Shown here one piece after another: positions 37,132-49,676 of a stretch of 64,000 nt of DNA (position 1 is its first letter; each line of letters begins with the position of its first letter). A program made the position numbers and the translations under genes. The notes below the pieces were generated by a model. The model had not been told where the DNA came from and did no database searches. It saw only the letters and a list, made by a program, of their open reading frames with translations. Origin of the DNA: Chlorocebus sabaeus (lineage: Eukaryota > Chordata > Mammalia > Primates > Cercopithecidae); assembly GCF_047675955.1 (NCBI RefSeq), contig NC_132914.1, positions 41,193,521 to 41,257,520 on the forward strand, written 5' to 3'.

Positions 37132-37487
37132 CAGGCTGAGCATCTCTAATCTGAAAATTCAAAACCCAAAATCCTCCAAAATCCAAAACTTTTTGAGTAC
37201 TGACGTGATGCCACAAATGGAAAATTCCACATCTGACTTCATATGATAGGTCACAGTCAAAATGTAGGTGCACAACATGTAGTCTATTCAGTGCTCCCAA
37301 AGGAAAAATAAATAACCTTCAGGCTATGTGTATAAGGTATACATGAAACATAAATGAATTTTGTTTAGACTTGGGTTCCAACTCTAAGAGTATCTCATTA
37401 TACATGTACAAATATTCCAAAATCCAAACATATCTGAAATCTGAAACTTTTAGTCCCAAACATTTTAGATAAGGGGTATTCAACCTG
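37132..37487. mobile_element. TcMar-Tigger non-autonomous element (MER44-like) with TA target duplication
   Basis: Inverted ends CAGGCTGAGCATCTCTAATC and 'aaggggtattcaacctg' bound the element, with a TA on each side (37,130-37,131; 37,488-37,489). Internal 'ccaaaatccaaa' motifs recur. No transposase is present. Confidence 0.8.
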
Positions 37488-37492
37488 TATTT

Positions 37493-40245
37493 GTGAAACA
37501 GCTGTAACAAAGGATATGTACTATGGAGTAGTGACAGATGCCACTTGAAGATTTGGGGCCATACTTGCAGGTCTAAATGTGCTATGTTGAGGGTTTTGGA
37601 CTGTTACTACATAGATACTGGGAAGCTTCTGAAATGTTCTATGGCCCCAAAACAATGACAGGATCACATTTCTACTTTTTGGAGAATAATTGGCAATAGT
37701 AAACAAGATGGACTGACTACAGTGAAAAACGAAGGCCAGCCAATTAGAACATTATTATAATAATCAAAATAAAGAAAAGATAAAAAATAGTCATCAAATG
37801 TTTCCAATGCATTGAGAGAATGCTCTTCCAACTTAGAATAACTGCTTTCCAGATTTGCTATAGCCTTCTAAATGCAAAAATTACATTATTATTTACATAG
37901 AATAAAAATGTATTAGATTCCTTTGAGATATTTTACAGAAAAATAAATTAATTTCCTTTTGAAAATTACATGCAAAAAAAATTAATTCTATTATAACCTA
38001 TCATTCATTTTATTATAAGGGAATTATAAAAGTTATAGAAAAAATATCCATCTTCCCTTTTTAGAAAAGAACACTAGTCCTTTTCGTTCCCCTGCCACAG
38101 AGGCGGCATTGGAAACAATGATCAGCTCAGATTAAAACCCTATTGTACTAAAAAACTCAGAATCCTGACTTAACTAGTCTAAGGAAATACCAGCAAGGCT
38201 TATTAGAAAAGGGAGCCTTGGTATAAAAGCATAAAGAATTGAGTTCTAACCCCCTCCACTCTTCACCCTATCCTGTTGTCCAAACACCCTTAGTTAAGGA
38301 GTGATCAGCTCTTTGATCTCTTCTCTTTTAAAATAACCCAATAGCTCTTGTTTTGACTCCATGGCTAAACTCCATCCTTGCAACAGGAGTTTTATTTCTA
38401 CATTGGTAGTTGAGTTTCTAACAAAAAAGACAATTTAATGTATCTTATATTTTGTAATATGTTCTAAAGACTAAATTTAAATAATTTCATGGCTATGCTG
38501 ACTTCTTTCCATAGTAAAATTTTTCTTTTGTAAGAGGCGGCCTATGTACACAGGCAGAGTAAATTAACTCCTGCCTCAAAGTTGCTGAGAAAATGAATTG
38601 CTTAAGAAGATTAGAGTCATTTTCTTTACTTAGAGGTATTCTTGACAACCCACACTGAAATTACACAAGATTAACTCCATTAACACCATTTCCCATTCTT
38701 TAAACTAGTAGCTTTTTAGAAAGCAGCATTTAGACTGAATAGTTCAAAGCATATTTTAAGAGGAGATCTCAAGATGCTTAGAAATGCTAAATAAGTATCA
38801 CTTAAGGATTTAGAATGGAGTGCTGAGAGGTCAAGTAACATATTGGTCATACAGTGAGCTGTAAGTGAAATGAAAAGATGCTGCTTGATTTTCTCTTTGC
38901 CATTTAGTCTGCATATTCCATTTGCTAGTGGCATTTCAAATCAAATCAAAACTTAAGGAATATAACACTGTTAATCCCTCAAACAAATGGATATTATTTA
39001 TTTTTGTCTTTCCCATAGCATTTTATAGAGTACCTTTCACTTATTCAAATATTTGTTGGTTATTATGCCATATATTTGACATTATTTTGTGGCCTATTAA
39101 ATACATATAAATCAGAGGGCTTAGAAAAACAGATTAAAACAGTACTATAAGACAGAATCTTTCTGAAATTAGAAAGCAAAATCTATTAACACAGGCCCAA
39201 AACTTTAAACTAGTTATCCTAGCTGCCATTGGTGCCATTAAAATGTACAATGCATAAAAATCTCTCTCTCTCAAAATGTTGTCATGAGCCACCAAAACCA
39301 TTCTGAACAAATGCAATCATAACCCATTAATTCCCTTAAAATTTCCCTCTTTGATCTTTAAGTAGTCTTCAATGTTTTTAACTGCAAAATAATACACAAA
39401 TATACTCATGTTTGAAATTCAAACATCAAAAGTAAATGGAAGAAAAAAGTCCTATTTTCCTACCTCCCCATATCTTCCTCCAACCTCTTTTCCTACTCTT
39501 ACATTAATGTAAAAAAACTTTGCATTAAATTATATAGAGTTTCGTTTTCTTTCTGTTCTCTTAAAGATTGCTCCCAGATAGAAAATGTTAAGGAACATTG
39601 ACCTAGACAGCTCTTAAAGATCCCAATTTGAATGAACTACTGAATCCCCAGATTTAGAAATAGTTGTTTCTACTACTACAAAAAAAACCTCTACAAATAT
39701 GAATTGTAATTACTTTATGCTAAGACTAAGTCAGATCAGACCTCAATGGAAAGTCACTAACCATTTTATTATAAAAATTTTATCAGGGAGCATAGTAAAG
39801 TAATACTAGCTATAATAATACTAGCTGAAATTTACTGAGAATTTGCTAGGCACCAGACACTGTTCTTAGTGTTTCATAAGATTTTCTAAAATCAAATCTC
39901 TATCAGTAAAATCTTAAGATATAGCATGTGATCATCAATGCCTCTGCTCATAATGTCTTAAATGTGTACATATTTCATAATTTTGTTTGATGCAACACTA
40001 TCCTGGACTGAAAAATGATAACTAACAGTACTTCAAGTCTAAGAATTCTACAACAGAGTCAGTGGGTTACTAAAGTCACATATTAAAGCAGTTGTAGAGC
40101 CCATCTCTGATTTCAGGGATTCTCAACTGTACCAGTATATTTCCCATACTCTAATCATTCAGGTATTGGTATCATAATTACCGCTGTGTCTATACTATTA
40201 TTTATTTAATACCTTTAAATTGATTCTACCTCTTTAAAATTAAAT
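37493..40245. other. Intergenic stretch, nothing firmly recognised apart from a MIR/L2-like scrap
   Basis: AT-rich DNA without a supported gene. 39,830-39,930 (aatttgctaggcaccagaca) is a small MIR- or L2-like remnant. Short frames on both strands look random. Confidence 0.45.
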
Positions 40246-40604
40246 TGGGACATGGATGAAGCTGGAAACCATCATTCTCAGCAAACTATCGCAAGGACAA
40301 AAAAACAAACACTGCATGTTCTCACTCATAGGTAGGAACTAAACAATGAGAACACTTGGACACAGGAAGGAGAACATCACACACCGGGGCCTGTCGTGGG
40401 GTGGGAGAGGGGGGAGGGATAGCATCAGGAGATATATCTAATGTAAGTGATGAGTTAATGGGTGTAGCACACCAACATGGCACATGTATACATATGTAAC
40501 AAACCTGCACATTGTGCACATGTACCCTAGAACTTAAAGTATAATAATAATAAAAAAAGAAATGAAATCACACATCTAAAAATAAAATAAAATGAATACA
40601 AAAA
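40246..40604 (+). mobile_element. Young L1PA-type 3' end, strongly 5'-truncated
   Basis: It contains gggacatggatgaagctgg, 'cacaccggggcctgtcgtgg' and 'catatgtaacaaacctgcac', the L1PA 3'UTR, then an AT-rich tail. A likely target duplication, aaaattaaatt, lies just before 40,246 and again at about 40,608. Confidence 0.92.
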
Positions 40605-41158
40605 TAAATAAAATTAAATTTAGTTTTAAAGGAAACATAATACCATCACATAAACAGGAAGCCAGAATTGATTGCCATAAATAAAAGGGAAAATAAATTC
40701 AATAAAACAATGCAATCCTATTAAATTCTAGCTACATATTATATTGTTGCCTGCTGATGTTTCTAAGCCTGAAGCCTGCATAGCTGGCTAAAAAGGTAAA
40801 TTAGCAAATGTTGATGTATGTAAATAGTATCAAGCAGCTTTCTCCTTCCTTAAACAGAATGATTGATGCAAAGACTGAAAATGAATTGCGAAAGAACAAG
40901 TTTCTCACTATGCTTTTTCAATGATATTTGTGCCAGGTACCATCTAAAACACCTCCTATGATCTACAATGATTTTACATATTATTATGATACAAATCCCA
41001 AAATATTTTGGGAAAACTCCAAAATGATTTGGGGATTTCCTGAAGGGATCCCTTTTACTTTATATTTTGGTCTCAGAATCTCAAAAGGTATCTTCTCTCT
41101 GCCAAGACATGGCCCAATATGCCTATTAAATCAATGGCAAGTAATATCAAGTTGGTAG
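40605..41158. other. Intergenic stretch, nothing recognised
   Basis: No gene or recognisable repeat. Confidence 0.45.
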
Positions 41159-41171
41159 AAATGGAAGTTAT

Positions 41172-41425
<254 letters not shown>

Positions 41426-41499
41426 AAATGGAAGTTATTATCCAAAAATTTGTTCTCAGAAGGCAAATGTTAGGTAGATGAAAACAGTACTGATTTAGG

Positions 41500-41690
41500 A
41501 AGTATAATCGTGCTCACCCCACACACTATTTTGCTTGACCTTGATTAGGAAGTTAGTAAGCTATTCAGGTATGTTTCCAATCTGCAAAATAAGTGAAGAT
41601 AATACCTCCACACAGGGTGGGAATATGGATTAAAATGTGAGATACTGACATAAAAGATACTCAGAAAATGTTAGTTAAATCAAAAGTTAC
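41500..41690 (+). repeat. MIR SINE
   Basis: 'ttgcttgaccttgattagga', 'gtttccaatctgcaaaata' and 'gaagataatacctcc' are in MIR order. Confidence 0.7.
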
Positions 41691-41825
41691 ATGACTTTCA
41701 GTTTTTTACAACTCACAAAAAAATCAAGGTGTTTTAATCTTAATATTAATTAAAAGACCTCAATTTGTTTCACCTAACCGACTCCCAGGCACTACTGCTA
41801 GCTCAAACAACCTTGGCAATTAAAA

Positions 41826-43583
41826 CTAATTCAAAAATAACAAAGCTGGAGGCATCACACTACCTCATGTCAAACTATTCTACAAGGCTATAGTAACCAA
41901 AATAGCATGGTACTGGTACAAAAACAGACACATAGACCAATGGATCAGGTTAGAGAACCCAGAAATAAAGCCACACACCTACAGCTACCTGGTTTTTGTT
42001 AAAGTCAACAATAACAAGCAATGGGGAAAGGACTCCCTATTTAATAAATGGTGCTGGGATAACTGGTTTACCACATCCTGAGGATTGAAACTGGACCCCT
42101 TCCTTTTACCATATACAAAAATCAACTCAAGATGGGTTAACAACTCAAATGTAAAACCTAAAACTATAAAAACCCTAGAAGAAAACCTAGGAAACAACAT
42201 TCTGGACATAAGACCTAACGAAGATATCATTACAAAGACTCCAAAAGCAATTGGAACAAAGCCAATAATTGACAAGTGACATGCTGGCTCAAGTCTGTAA
42301 TCCTAGCACTTTGGGAGGCCGAGGTGGGTAGATCACGTGAGGTCAAGAGTTTGAGACCAACCTGGTCAACACGGTGAAACCTCGTCTCTAATAAAAATAC
42401 AAAAATTAACCAGGTATGGTGGCGGCCACCTGTAACCCCAGCTACTCGAGAGGCTGGGGCAGGAGAAAGGCTTGAACCTGGGAGGCAGAGGTTGCAATGA
42501 GCAACTGCACTCCAGCCTGGGTGACAGAAGGAAACTCCATCTAAAAAAAAAAAAAAAAAATGACAAGTGGGACCTAATCAAACTAAATAGCTTCTGCACA
42601 GCCAAAGAAACTACCAACGGAGTAAACTGACAGTCTACAGAATGGGAGAGAATATTTTCAAAGTATGCATGAACAAAGGTCTGATATCCAGAATCTATAA
42701 AGAACTTAACAAGCAAAAAATAGCCCATTAAAAAAAGAGAAAGGACATGAACAGATACTTCTCAAAAGAAGATATCCATGGGCCAAAAGCATAGGAAAAA
42801 ATGCTGAACATCACTAATCATTAGGGGAATGCAAATCAAAACCACAAGGAGATACCATCTCACACCAGTCAGAATGGCTGTTATTAAAAAGTCAAAAAAT
42901 AACAGATGTTGGGGAGGCTGCAGAGAAAAGGGAATGCTATACCCTGCTGGTGGGCATATAAATTAGTTCAGCCTCTGTGTAAAGCAGTTAGAAGATTTCT
43001 CAAAGAACTTAAAGCAGAAATACCATTTGACCCAGCAATTCCATTATTGGTTATATACCCAAAGGAATATAAATTGCTTTACCATAAAGACCATGCACAC
43101 GTGTTCATTACAGCAATACTGACAATAGCAAAGACATGGAACCAACCTAGATGCCCATCAACAGTGGACTAGATAAAGAAAACATAGTACATATATACCA
43201 GACAATACTACACAGTCATACAAAAGAACAAAATTATGTCTTTACAGCAACATGGATGTAGCTGGAGGCCACTATTCTAAGCAAATTAACGCAGGAACAG
43301 AAAACCAAATACCAAATGTTCTTACTTCTAAGTGGGAGCTGAACTTTGAGTACACGTGGACTCTAAGAAGGGAACAACAGGAACCAGGGCCTACTTGAGG
43401 GTGGAAGGTGGAGGGTGGGAGAAAGATGAGGATAGAAAAACAACGTATCAGGTATTATGCTCATTATCTGGGTGATGAAATAATTTGTATGCTGAACCCA
43501 CACAAAATGCAATTTACCCATGTAACAAACCTGCATATGTACCCCCAAACCTAAAATAAAAGTTGAAAGAAACAATAAAAATG
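41826..43583 (+). mobile_element. L1 LINE 3' part (ORF2 end + 3'UTR) with nested Alu
   Basis: From 'acaaagctggaggcatcaca' through 'aataaatggtgctgggataa' and 'cagaatggctgttattaaaa' to a short A-rich end at about 43,583. An Alu splits it at 42,279-42,560. It is 5'-truncated. Surviving ORF2 fragments (e.g. 42,085-42,279) are broken by stops. Confidence 0.92.
42279..42560 (+). repeat. Alu SINE nested in L1
   Basis: A slightly 5'-truncated Alu with an 18-nt A-tail. A perfect 9-bp target duplication, tgacaagtg, lies at 42,270-42,278 and 42,561-42,569. Confidence 0.95.
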
Positions 43584-44487
43584 AAGCAAAACTTTGGAAA
43601 TGGGGTTACAGAAGGTCAGCAAAAGGAGGGTTTGAGATGTTTGGGTAGGTTAAGTGGGTATTTTGAAGATATGGCTTCTCCTTTGGCATGTTTAATAGTG
43701 ATGCTTAATGGACATCCTTGCAGTTTAACATGACACTTTAAAAATAAATTATCTCCTAATAATGATGTGAAGAAAAAAAAAACCTAATCCAAAGATCATG
43801 CTTATGAAGGTCTGAAATGCCCCAGGAAAACTGCAAAAACCTAGGTGACTAGTGATCAGCTGGTCCAAAGCATACTATTAATACTAAAAGTCCTTAAACA
43901 AAAAAAAATTTAACATGGCAAGTCTTATTGGCATATAAAATAATATTCCACATGAATGATATCTCAATACATTTTATGGTGATCAAATAAACGTAGTGAT
44001 CCTTTATACACAGCTGAAATATTTACTAAATAAATAAATAAGTCTAAAATTATAGTGCCATCTGCAGGCAAAGAAAGTAGTATCAATGATACATTTTCAT
44101 GCTTTCATATTTTCTGACTGCTGTTCAAAACTTTTAAAAACTAGGATTTAATAATGTATATAACTCATTTTATGATTGCATTTATAGGATATAATTTATC
44201 ATATAAAACATTTTTTCTAAATTTTTTTACTACCTAATAGAGCATCACTTCATTCTCAATATAATATTAAAATGATGGCAGTAACCCAAAGAAAATCAAT
44301 GGTACTACAATATCCAATTTTTGTGTGTTGAGAATTATTTATTGCCAAAACATATAACAAAAAAAATTTTAGTATTAAAAAAAATCCAAATACCCCATCA
44401 TCTTAACAGGAAGGCATTTTCATTTATTTGTTTTTCTCTTCCAAACTTGCATCTGCAGACACTTATTTAACAATAACTAAATGCCAG
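43584..44487. other. Intergenic stretch, nothing recognised
   Basis: AT-rich and without supported features. Confidence 0.45.
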
Positions 44488-44705
44488 GCACTTTTTAAAG
44501 CTGCTTTACTTATATTAACTTAGAAAATTCTCACAGTAAGCCTATGAGGTAGGCAATGTTAACATGCCCATTTTACAGATGTTGAAACTGAAGCATATGA
44601 GTTTAAATAACTTTCCCAAGGCTGCAGCGCTGTATGTGGCAGTGCCAGGGTTCAAACTGGGTAAGTTTGCCTCCAATATCTGTGCTTTTCATCACTATGC
44701 TAACA
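44488..44705 (-). repeat. MIR SINE, antisense
   Basis: 'cattttacagatgttgaaac', 'taactttcccaaggctgcag' and 'gcagtgccagggttcaaact' are the reversed MIR core. Confidence 0.85.
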
Positions 44706-45349
44706 TGTCTCTTATTTGTGAAAGATGAATTCAGAGTATTATTGCAGTTGCAATATATGTGTTCTACTTTTGGGGACAACATTTTCTTATGAAACTAAAT
44801 TGTTCATTGCTTTTTTAAATAACTACGTATTTTACCATCAAGTTGATACATATCATTTTACTTACTTTAGTTACGTAATGATGGACTTTGAAAACTGTTT
44901 TTAGTGTCTTTATTTGTATATAAAAATATTGCAATAAGCGAATTTTGCATTGCATATAGCTTCTCTTCCTTCTTTTGGATTTTATTTCCTTATGCTAACA
45001 TTTCCCAAAATGGTTAAACTGGCTTAAGTACATAAAGTATCACAGTACTGATATATAATGCTCCATACTGCTGTTTTAATTTCATCATGATATCTTACCA
45101 ACAATGAAAGAAATGCTCAGATATTCCCAAACCAATACATGTCTACATGCCAGTCATTCCTCCCCCACCCCACCCCTGTATTTAACTGATATAAAATGGT
45201 GAAGGATGATTTATAATGTGGGATAGCTAAATCAACAAAAATTAAAATTTTCAAATGAGCACAATGTTTTATTTCTCCAGCAACAGAAAATGTGGAGATA
45301 ATCCTATTATTTGTCACTTATGAAGCTGGCATTGTCTTGATTCTATCAG

Positions 45350-45455
45350 TAACCCACACACAAAAAAATCAACAACATACTCAAAGTCACCAGTAAGTGT
45401 CAGAGCTAGAATCTAAGTATAAACCTGCCTGACTCTAACACCTGTTTTAGATAAT
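45350..45455 (-). repeat. MIR SINE fragment, antisense
   Basis: 'tcaaagtcaccagtaagtgt' and 'cagagctagaatctaag' are reversed MIR text. Confidence 0.65.
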
Positions 45456-45533
45456 ATGAAAAAAAATTACAAATGGTCAAGAGGATCAGCATATGCCAAG
45501 ATATAAAAATTGGATGAGAAAATTTTATTTCAG

Positions 45534-45539
45534 TCTTCA
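45534..45539 (-). promoter_or_regulatory. PUS7L: Candidate PUS7L polyadenylation signal (AATAAA on minus strand)
   Basis: Downstream of the PUS7L stop an AATAAA hexamer on the minus strand lies about 555 nt into the 3'UTR. Another is at 45,268-45,273. The sequence alone cannot show which, if either, is used. Confidence 0.3.
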
Positions 45540-45879
45540 TCAAAGATTATGTCTCACAAAGAGGTAATAACTACTCTGGGGTACCTATCACATACAGAGG
45601 GATGATATTTCCCTTGTATATTGTTCTGATCAATAATTTCAAAAATAGGAAACGAGGACAATAATAATTAGCAAAATGCTTCATCTATGTTTCTCTCCAA
45701 CATTTGCTTCACTGCAACCTAATTTCACCAAGGTTCTAAGCAAGGAGCTGGAGGAAATGAACATTCACAACTTTTTTTCTTAAATGTTATCTTGCAGTAT
45801 TATATATATTCCTAATGGTTTCAAAAGATTGTAACTTTATGACATAGAATAAAGGTCACTGAAACATATAATAGAAAAA

Positions 45880-46050
45880 AACACCGGCTTTGGGGTCACA
45901 TGGACCTTAAATTTAGACCCTGACACTTACGTGTCCTCTATAAAATTATAGTATCAAATCCTAACTTCTCAGGATGCTGTGAAAATTAAAAGAGATAACA
46001 ATTATGAAGCTCCTAACACATGGGAGGTGCTTAAGACATTTTAGTTCCCT
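45880..46050 (+). repeat. MIR SINE in presumed PUS7L 3'UTR
   Basis: 'cggctttggggtcacatgga' through 'aattaaaagagataacaatt' is a near-complete MIR. It lies antisense to PUS7L and just past its stop codon, so it would be part of the 3'UTR. Confidence 0.85.
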
Positions 46051-46091
46051 TTCCTTCAAAGAGTGACACACATACGGTTATACCAAGCGTA

Positions 46092-46424
46092 TCAGTTTAA
46101 AACGTCATGCTTCATTATTTCCTTCAGACAAACGGTAGCATAGCATGAAGCATCAAGATCAAAAGAGATCAAAAGAGACAAAGCTGTTTCATCAATGTGG
46201 GAACCTTTCATTTTGACATCAATGTCATGATCTTCCATTAGTTGGTATGAGAGATTACGGGGATGTTTCAAAATCTGCCTATAGCATCCTGGTACATTCA
46301 GTTTCAGAGTAGGTACTTTAAACCTACATGTCTGTAGTCCATCTCTGCTACGTATGTCATGGTACCACTGCCCTACCTTGTTCTTTGGATACTGAATATT
46401 GTATCCAAGTATTGGAAGAACCAC
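46092..46424 (-). CDS. PUS7L: PUS7L terminal coding exon
   Basis: The acceptor is TTTCACAG before GTGGTTCTTCC at 46,424. The exon encodes 110 residues and ends at a TGA at 46,092-46,094. It opens VVLPILGYNIQYPKN, the start of the last TruD-domain block, and contains DLDASCYATVCLKEIMK near the end, a conserved C-terminal strand-helix of the family. The protein ends in HDVLN. My memory of human PUS7L is that it ends at HDV, so the last two residues may reflect a small indel that shifts the stop (see findings). The exon has no frame break. The 3'UTR runs on leftwards and includes a MIR. Confidence 0.93.
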   Translation of the reverse strand: MVLPILGYNIQYPKNKVGQWYHDIRSRDGLQTCRFKVPTLKLNVPGCYRQILKHPRNLSYQLMEDHDIDVKMKGSHIDETALSLLISFDLDASCYATVCLKEIMKHDVLN

Positions 46425-47426
46425 CTGTGAAAGAAAAGACGGAAAAAATATGAAACTAGCCTTCAAAAAGATACACGATCGTATTTTTAATGTACTTTTA
46501 TGACTGGGACCTGGATTTGTAAAAACAGTCTCAGAATATAAACATCACAATCAGCCTAAAACATACTTTAAATAATATGCTATGATATTTTTATGCTGCC
46601 AAAGAAAATAGCTAACTAAAATCAAGGACTCACAATAACTAAGGTAACCAACTCAAATCAGATATTATTAGACAATTCACTATTCAAGAAGTTTAGGTAC
46701 ACTTAATTAGCTGATAACGACTTAATCTCTATAGAATAAAGCATGTACTGTCTGTAACACGAAGAGTAACTTCTACTGCTCAATCACATTACCAGTATTT
46801 TGGTGGGCAATCTTAAATTTTCTTATTTCTTCCAAAACAAGAAAGCAAATACATAGAACACATTCAATGTTTATTTTCTTAGCTGCTTGTGAGTAAACAT
46901 TGCATTTTGTGGGGTATTCTTCCTTTGCTGGTGTCTTCTAGACAGTTTTCTTGAACAGTACCAAAAGGTAGTCAAGAAAAGGAAGAAGGTAAAAAATTCA
47001 AATATACACAATACGAATGAATCTGAAATTCACTATGCTAAGTGAAAGATGCCAGACACAAAAGGTCATCTACTGTAGTATTCCATTTATATGACATTAT
47101 TTCAAAGGCAAAACCATAGTGACAGAAAACCGACCAGGGGTTGCCCAGGGTGAAGGATGGGAATGGGCACAGGAAAATTTGGAGAGGGGAGGAAACTGTT
47201 CTTTATGACTGATGTTTGTGGTGGCCACACAGTCCTACATTTATCAAAAATATGTTGATCAAAGCCTATACAATTATAAACTAAGTGAATTTAATTGTAT
47301 ATAAATTATACCTTAATTTAAAAGTTGTTTTAAAAAAAAAGAGGAGGGGAACTAGTCAACATTTTGCTTTCTGGGGACAACATCTACACTTAGGTCTAAG
47401 TGATACTAATTTTTAAGCAAATTTAC
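46425..47426 (-). other. PUS7L intron (1002 nt) with old L1 3' end
   Basis: GTAAAT donor and TTTCACAG acceptor. 47,020-47,335 is an old L1M 3' end on the plus strand ('aagatgccagacacaaaagg', 'ttgcccagggtgaaggatgg'). The rest is unremarkable AT-rich sequence. Confidence 0.7.
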
Positions 47427-47480
47427 CTGATGTATTGCATACATATTAGCTGATCCCTCCTCTTCAGTTACCAGGTGAAC
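47427..47480 (-). CDS. PUS7L: PUS7L 54-nt coding exon
   Basis: This small exon encodes 18 residues, VHLVTEEEGSANMYAIHQ, in phase 0 at both ends, so skipping it would keep frame. The acceptor reads AACTAG and the donor CAG|GTAAAT. The sequence bridges the central and C-terminal blocks of the TruD domain. It is too short to be found as an open frame and was recognised from the protein family and splice sites. Confidence 0.93.
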
Positions 47481-47894
47481 CTAGTTTTAAAAAACATGAA
47501 AATATGAACGATTTCCACATGTTCCAAATTTCCTCCACTTTCAATTTTCCCTAACTCTATTACATATAAATCAGTTCCTACGCTGAATATACATAGACCC
47601 AAACAAGATCTTATCATAATTTGTTTCTGGAGGTGTAGAATACATAAAAATTAGAATGATTCTTCCTGCTTTAACCACTAATCACTGAAGTTGGATAACA
47701 TGGTGAAAGGTGGACTGCTGAAAACTTTGAGGCAATACTTTCACCTCAATCACCAGCAATCTTTTTCTAAATCACAAAGTTTTTCTTTGTTAGGCTGAAT
47801 CAAAAATCTGCTTCTATAATATCAACCCAATGCCCACCCCCACTTATCTCTGTCCCCCGAAAATATAATACTCTCTACAGAACTGATGTTTCTC

Positions 47895-48195
47895 TGGCTG
47901 GATGTGGTAGCTCACATCTGCAATTCAGTGCTTTGGGAGGATTGCTTGAGGCCAAGAGTTTGAGACCAGCATGGAAAACATAGGGAGAGCCTGTCTCTAT
48001 TTAAAAAAAATTTTTTTAATTAGCCACGTGTGGTGGCACATGCCTGTAGTGCCAGCTACATAAGAGACTCAGGCAGGAGGATCGCTTGAGCCCAGGAGTT
48101 CAAGGCTGCAGTGAAACATGATGGTGCCACTGCACTCCAGTCTGTGTGACAGAGCAAGACTCTGTCTTTAAAATAAAATTGAAAAAAAAAAAAAA
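47895..48195 (+). repeat. AluJ-type SINE (in PUS7L intron)
   Basis: A diverged full-length Alu with AluJ-like 'agcccaggagttcaaggctg' text. It lies antisense to PUS7L. The target duplication is unclear. Confidence 0.88.
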
Positions 48196-49634
48196 TTTAA
48201 AGAAGTGGTATTTCTCAGCATTTGTTTCATAGAATGGTAACAGCTGTCACATACAAGAGGGAAAAAAGGTGCATGATAGATTAACTCTATGAAATGTTGC
48301 TCTAGGATATCACAGAATAAGTAGTTTGCTTTCTCTTATATATGAAAGCTCAAACAGAAAGGCATCTATCCTCCCTCCACAAGGTTTCACAGCATTCTCA
48401 TATGTATTCATCACACGGTACAGTGTCTAGAGCCCCTCTAAATCTACCTGCTTTCCCCTCAACTCTCCCTCATCTTATCAATAATGTCACACCTTTTTTG
48501 TTTATAATTTGGGGTTTTTTTTGTTTTGTTTTTTGGTAACTAACCTCTTTCAATTACTGTACTCAGAAACAGACACAAAGCTCCAGATGTGATCTGATCA
48601 AACTACAAGAGACATACTACATGGAATTATGATCTCTCTTGCATTATCATTTCTAGCCTTTTCTCTTTCACAGAGTCATAAGTATACCTACATACTGTGA
48701 TTTAAGTAATTTATGAAAACATTGAATAAACATGGTCAAGGTATAAAACACCATGCTTTGTCTTTAGAGAATTCCCTCCAGGTTGATATCCAACAATTCA
48801 TGAGCAAACGTGTTTTCCTTGTACGGCTGCTCCCCAACTACAAATTCACCTAAGTTTTTAATTGTCTAACTCACATTTCTCCATCTTGCCCATACACACA
48901 CACAAAAAGAAGTTACCAAGTGATGTGAAATGTAGCTACACCTGTTAGTCTAGTAATCCTACCAAAAGAAGGAATCAGATTAGTTTTCTATAATTTTTCA
49001 TTGTAGATGTACATTACATGCCCCATATACCATTTATTAAGAATTGTATTCTTTTTCCTTTTCATATTTTATATTTTGGGCCTCTAAGTCCTGCCTTTTC
49101 TTTCCTCAGTGCTAATAAAATAAGTGATCGATTTTAAAATATATAGAAACATTGTTTTTGCTGCTCATAAAAGGAAATTCTGCAAAATATGTATGAGAAA
49201 ATGTTTTCTCTTCTCCTACAGCTCCAAAAAGAAAGCAGCTAAAATGCCAGTCACAAAACTATCCTTGTAAATGTTATTCTGAATGAAGAAGTCTTATAAA
49301 ACTCATGCATTTCAAAAATTGTTGCTGTATCTTGTGAAACTAATCTTTAACTTCCAAAAATCTGATTTAGAAATGGATGACTTACTAATTAGTGTGCTTT
49401 CCAATATTTAAATGGATACGTTATCTGGGAGGTGTTAAGAAATGATAACGATTTTTTGTTATTTATCAAAACGGGATTATTGGCACATCTCTTCTCCCCC
49501 ACATGAGGTAAAATAAAACTTATAATGCTGCTAGGTTTCTTTTCACACAGAGTTTGAGTCTGTATCTCAACTAAATTACCATTGTTAGCAACATATGCTG
49601 CCTCCTAGTGACCATTTTCTTATTTCTTTCCTAT
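48196..49634. other. PUS7L intron sequence, nothing recognised
   Basis: About 1.4 kb of AT-rich intron without a supported repeat or exon-like segment. Confidence 0.45.
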
Positions 49635-49676
49635 CAGGTTGGAGCAAAAGTAATTGCAGATTTTGCCTATTCATCC
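49635..49676 (+). mobile_element. Half of a MADE1/Hsmar1 mariner end
   Basis: CAGGTTGGAGCAAAAGTAAT followed by tgcagattttgcc matches the terminal repeat and arm of MADE1 or Hsmar1. The complementary second arm that makes MADE1 a hairpin is absent. Confidence 0.85.
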
